Source of the DNA: JANSWY01 sp965228955
GTDB taxonomy: Bacteria; Bacteroidota; Bacteroidia; Cytophagales; Cyclobacteriaceae
DNA: 64,000 nucleotides
Direction: 5' to 3'
NCBI GenBank assembly: GCA_965228955.1
Contig: OZ245848.1
Location: 5,084,001 to 5,148,000 of the forward strand
Part shown: piece after piece, positions 63,219 to 64,000 of the stretch
Layout: each line of letters begins with the position of its first letter
How positions within the stretch are numbered: position 1 is the first letter of the stretch
Notes under the pieces: model-generated
The model's database searches: none
The model's input: only the letters and a program-made list of their open reading frames with translations
What the model was told of the DNA's origin: nothing
Made by a program: the position numbers and the translations under genes

Positions 63219-63327
63219 AGTTTCATAGTGACATGCGTTAAGCGAGTTTGGTTATCAAGATCGAAAGACATTATGGTTCGACCAGCTATCGATCTTCAAA
63301 AGGGGCCCCAATATTTGGGGCCCTTTT
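63219..63327 (+). ncRNA. Structured small-RNA candidate A
   Basis: About 110 bases in a gene-free stretch. It contains AGTTTCATAG (63219-63228) and AGCGAGTTTGGTTA (63241-63254), both repeated in candidate C. It then has a stem AAGATCGA / TCGATCTT (63257-63264 and 63289-63296) enclosing GGT-TCG-ACC, and ends in a strong terminator (63298-63327; arms around AAAAGGG and CCCCAA) with a TTTT tail. No ORF of credible length. Confidence 0.62.
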
Positions 63328-63459
63328 CCTATTATAAGGCAGTAATCCAGTCCAAAATCCCTCTTATCTAGTTATTTCGACTGTTTATCGAATAAAACTC
63401 ATAATCTCTCGGAAATACCCCATATTTGAATCAACAAAGAATTAATCGTTTAAATATAT

Positions 63460-63548
63460 AGTTTGGTTAGCAATATTTTAAACATTAAGTTCAACCAGCA
63501 TTGTTTGCAGAAGAGGTACGAATATCAAGGAATTTGTACCTCTTTTTT
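63460..63548 (+). ncRNA. Small-RNA candidate B
   Basis: Shares the decamer AGTTTGGTTA (63460-63469) with A and C and ends with a terminator: stem AAGAGGTAC / GTACCTCTT (63511-63519 and 63536-63544) and more T. A short TGGTT / AACCA pairing lies between. It lacks AGTTTCATAG, so homology to A and C is weak. Confidence 0.45.
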
Positions 63549-63655
63549 ATGCCCATGTTACTGAATCTTTAAATCTTCCCGTCTAACCGACAGAATTCCC
63601 TTTCAAGATTTCCATCTAAGAAAAAGTCAATTTTTGTATCATATTTGCGGCAACT

Positions 63656-63780
63656 AGTTTCATAGCGAAAGCTTGAGCGAGTTTGGTTAAAGTGGCAATG
63701 ATCCTATTGTTATACAGTTACGGATCATTTTTGGGGGGATTTGAAAACGATGTTGGTTGGATGTTTAAAGTCCCCCTTTT
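63656..63780 (+). ncRNA. Structured small-RNA candidate C
   Basis: Begins with AGTTTCATAG (63656-63665) and AGCGAGTTTGGTTA (63676-63689), as in A with 10 and 12 bases between. It is followed by an 8-bp stem AATGATCC / GGATCATT (63697-63704 and 63722-63729), with GATC in the stem as in A. It ends in a G5/C5 terminator-like hairpin (about 63732-63780) with TTTT. Confidence 0.62.
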
Positions 63781-63800
63781 AAAAAAATAACGGTTGGTGT

Positions 63801-63824
63801 AAAAGGCTCCCTTGGGAGCCTTTT
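63801..63824. terminator. Bidirectional terminator
   Basis: A perfect 11-bp palindrome AAAAGGCTCCC / GGGAGCCTTTT with a 2-base loop. It serves candidate C on the plus strand and the SpoIIE-type gene on the minus strand. Confidence 0.87.
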
Positions 63825-63874
63825 CTATTTAATAAATTTGTCGATTTTTTTGTCTGAACTTAAACTTTAGGCTC

Positions 63875-64000
63875 TTACAGCTTGATGCCAATTACCAAAA
63901 CATCATCAGTTTGTGGTTCGTGCCCCTTCCAGGAAGTAAACTCCTGATCAACTGCAGAAGACTGCTCAGTGATTGGAAGACTTGAAATTTTATGCAAAAA
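63875..64000 (-). CDS. SpoIIE-type PP2C phosphatase, C-terminal fragment
   Basis: The last 41 codons of a minus-strand gene: FTSWKGHEPQTDDVLVIGIK and a final L before TAA. The Trp-Lys-Gly, Gln-x-DD and LVIGI pattern is the C-terminal signature of SpoIIE/RsbU-type serine phosphatases. The sensing domain lies outside the window. The bidirectional terminator follows at 63801-63824. Confidence 0.8.
   Translation of the reverse strand, partial: FLHKISSLPITEQSSAVDQEFTSWKGHEPQTDDVLVIGIKL

Noticed and set aside
63271..63290. GGTTCGACC in small-RNA candidate A as a tRNA T-arm
   Set aside because: No acceptor stem, anticodon arm or CCA end can be formed around it.
1..64000. Insertion sequences, prophage, toxin-antitoxin or defence islands
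   Set aside because: No transposase, integrase, phage structural gene, restriction enzyme or cas gene was recognised.

Overview
The window is AT-rich chromosomal DNA from a member of the Bacteroidota, most likely a marine Cytophagales relative (Fulvivirga/Reichenbachiella-like; inferred from gene content, not from a search). Evidence: a type IX secretion (T9SS) PorP/SprF-like protein and a type B C-terminal sorting domain, leucine dehydrogenase, DUF4293, a long-form NusB, PD40/PKD and WG-repeat proteins, weak Shine-Dalgarno signals, and promoters of the Bacteroidota TTTG / TAnnTTTG type. No rRNA, tRNA, CRISPR array, insertion sequence or prophage was recognised.

Layout. 0-8.5 kb: end of prmC, a TRIC-like channel, an M28 peptidase, a MarR-controlled redox group (DoxX, MarR, NADP oxidoreductase, two SDRs), a CNNM/CBS protein, a DJ-1-like lipoprotein and cysS. 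8.6-13.5 kb: rimP-nusA-infB with a strong promoter and a leader hairpin, closed by a terminator. 13.5-16.4 kb: small unknown genes and an SDR/AraC pair. 16.4-23.2 kb: sodium/bicarbonate region (sbtA-sbtB-DUF2490, a Crp-type regulator, oadG-oadA-oadB) with two identical Crp-like operators. 23.2-27.1 kb: PadR, a FtsX-type permease and an ATP-grasp enzyme. 27.2-38.6 kb: a surface cassette with three phased upstream repeats, two small membrane proteins, a 2241-residue repeat protein, a type B CTD protein, a PorP/SprF-like protein and a membrane TPR-LuxR regulator. 38.6-44.2 kb: secreted proteins, htpG and DUF4293. 44.3-49.2 kb: truA and two ABC half-exporters whose motifs complement each other as a heterodimer. 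49.3-60.1 kb: leucine dehydrogenase, nusB, ytxH, then DUF1573-yajC-ybbR-coaE, split by a block holding the 5-oxoprolinase genes pxpABC, a metal-site-less Nramp homologue, a membrane protein/XRE pair and an amidohydrolase. 60.1-64 kb: a small conserved protein, a WG-repeat protein, a gene-free stretch with two or three tandem structured small-RNA candidates, and the end of a SpoIIE-type phosphatase.

The most interesting points are the tandem small-RNA candidates at 63.2-63.8 kb, the surface cassette in which the giant adhesin lacks a sorting domain that its neighbour carries, the shared Crp operators joining bicarbonate uptake to a sodium-pumping decarboxylase, the phased triple repeat upstream of the cassette, the XRE palindromes, and the Nramp-like protein without metal ligands beside pxpABC.
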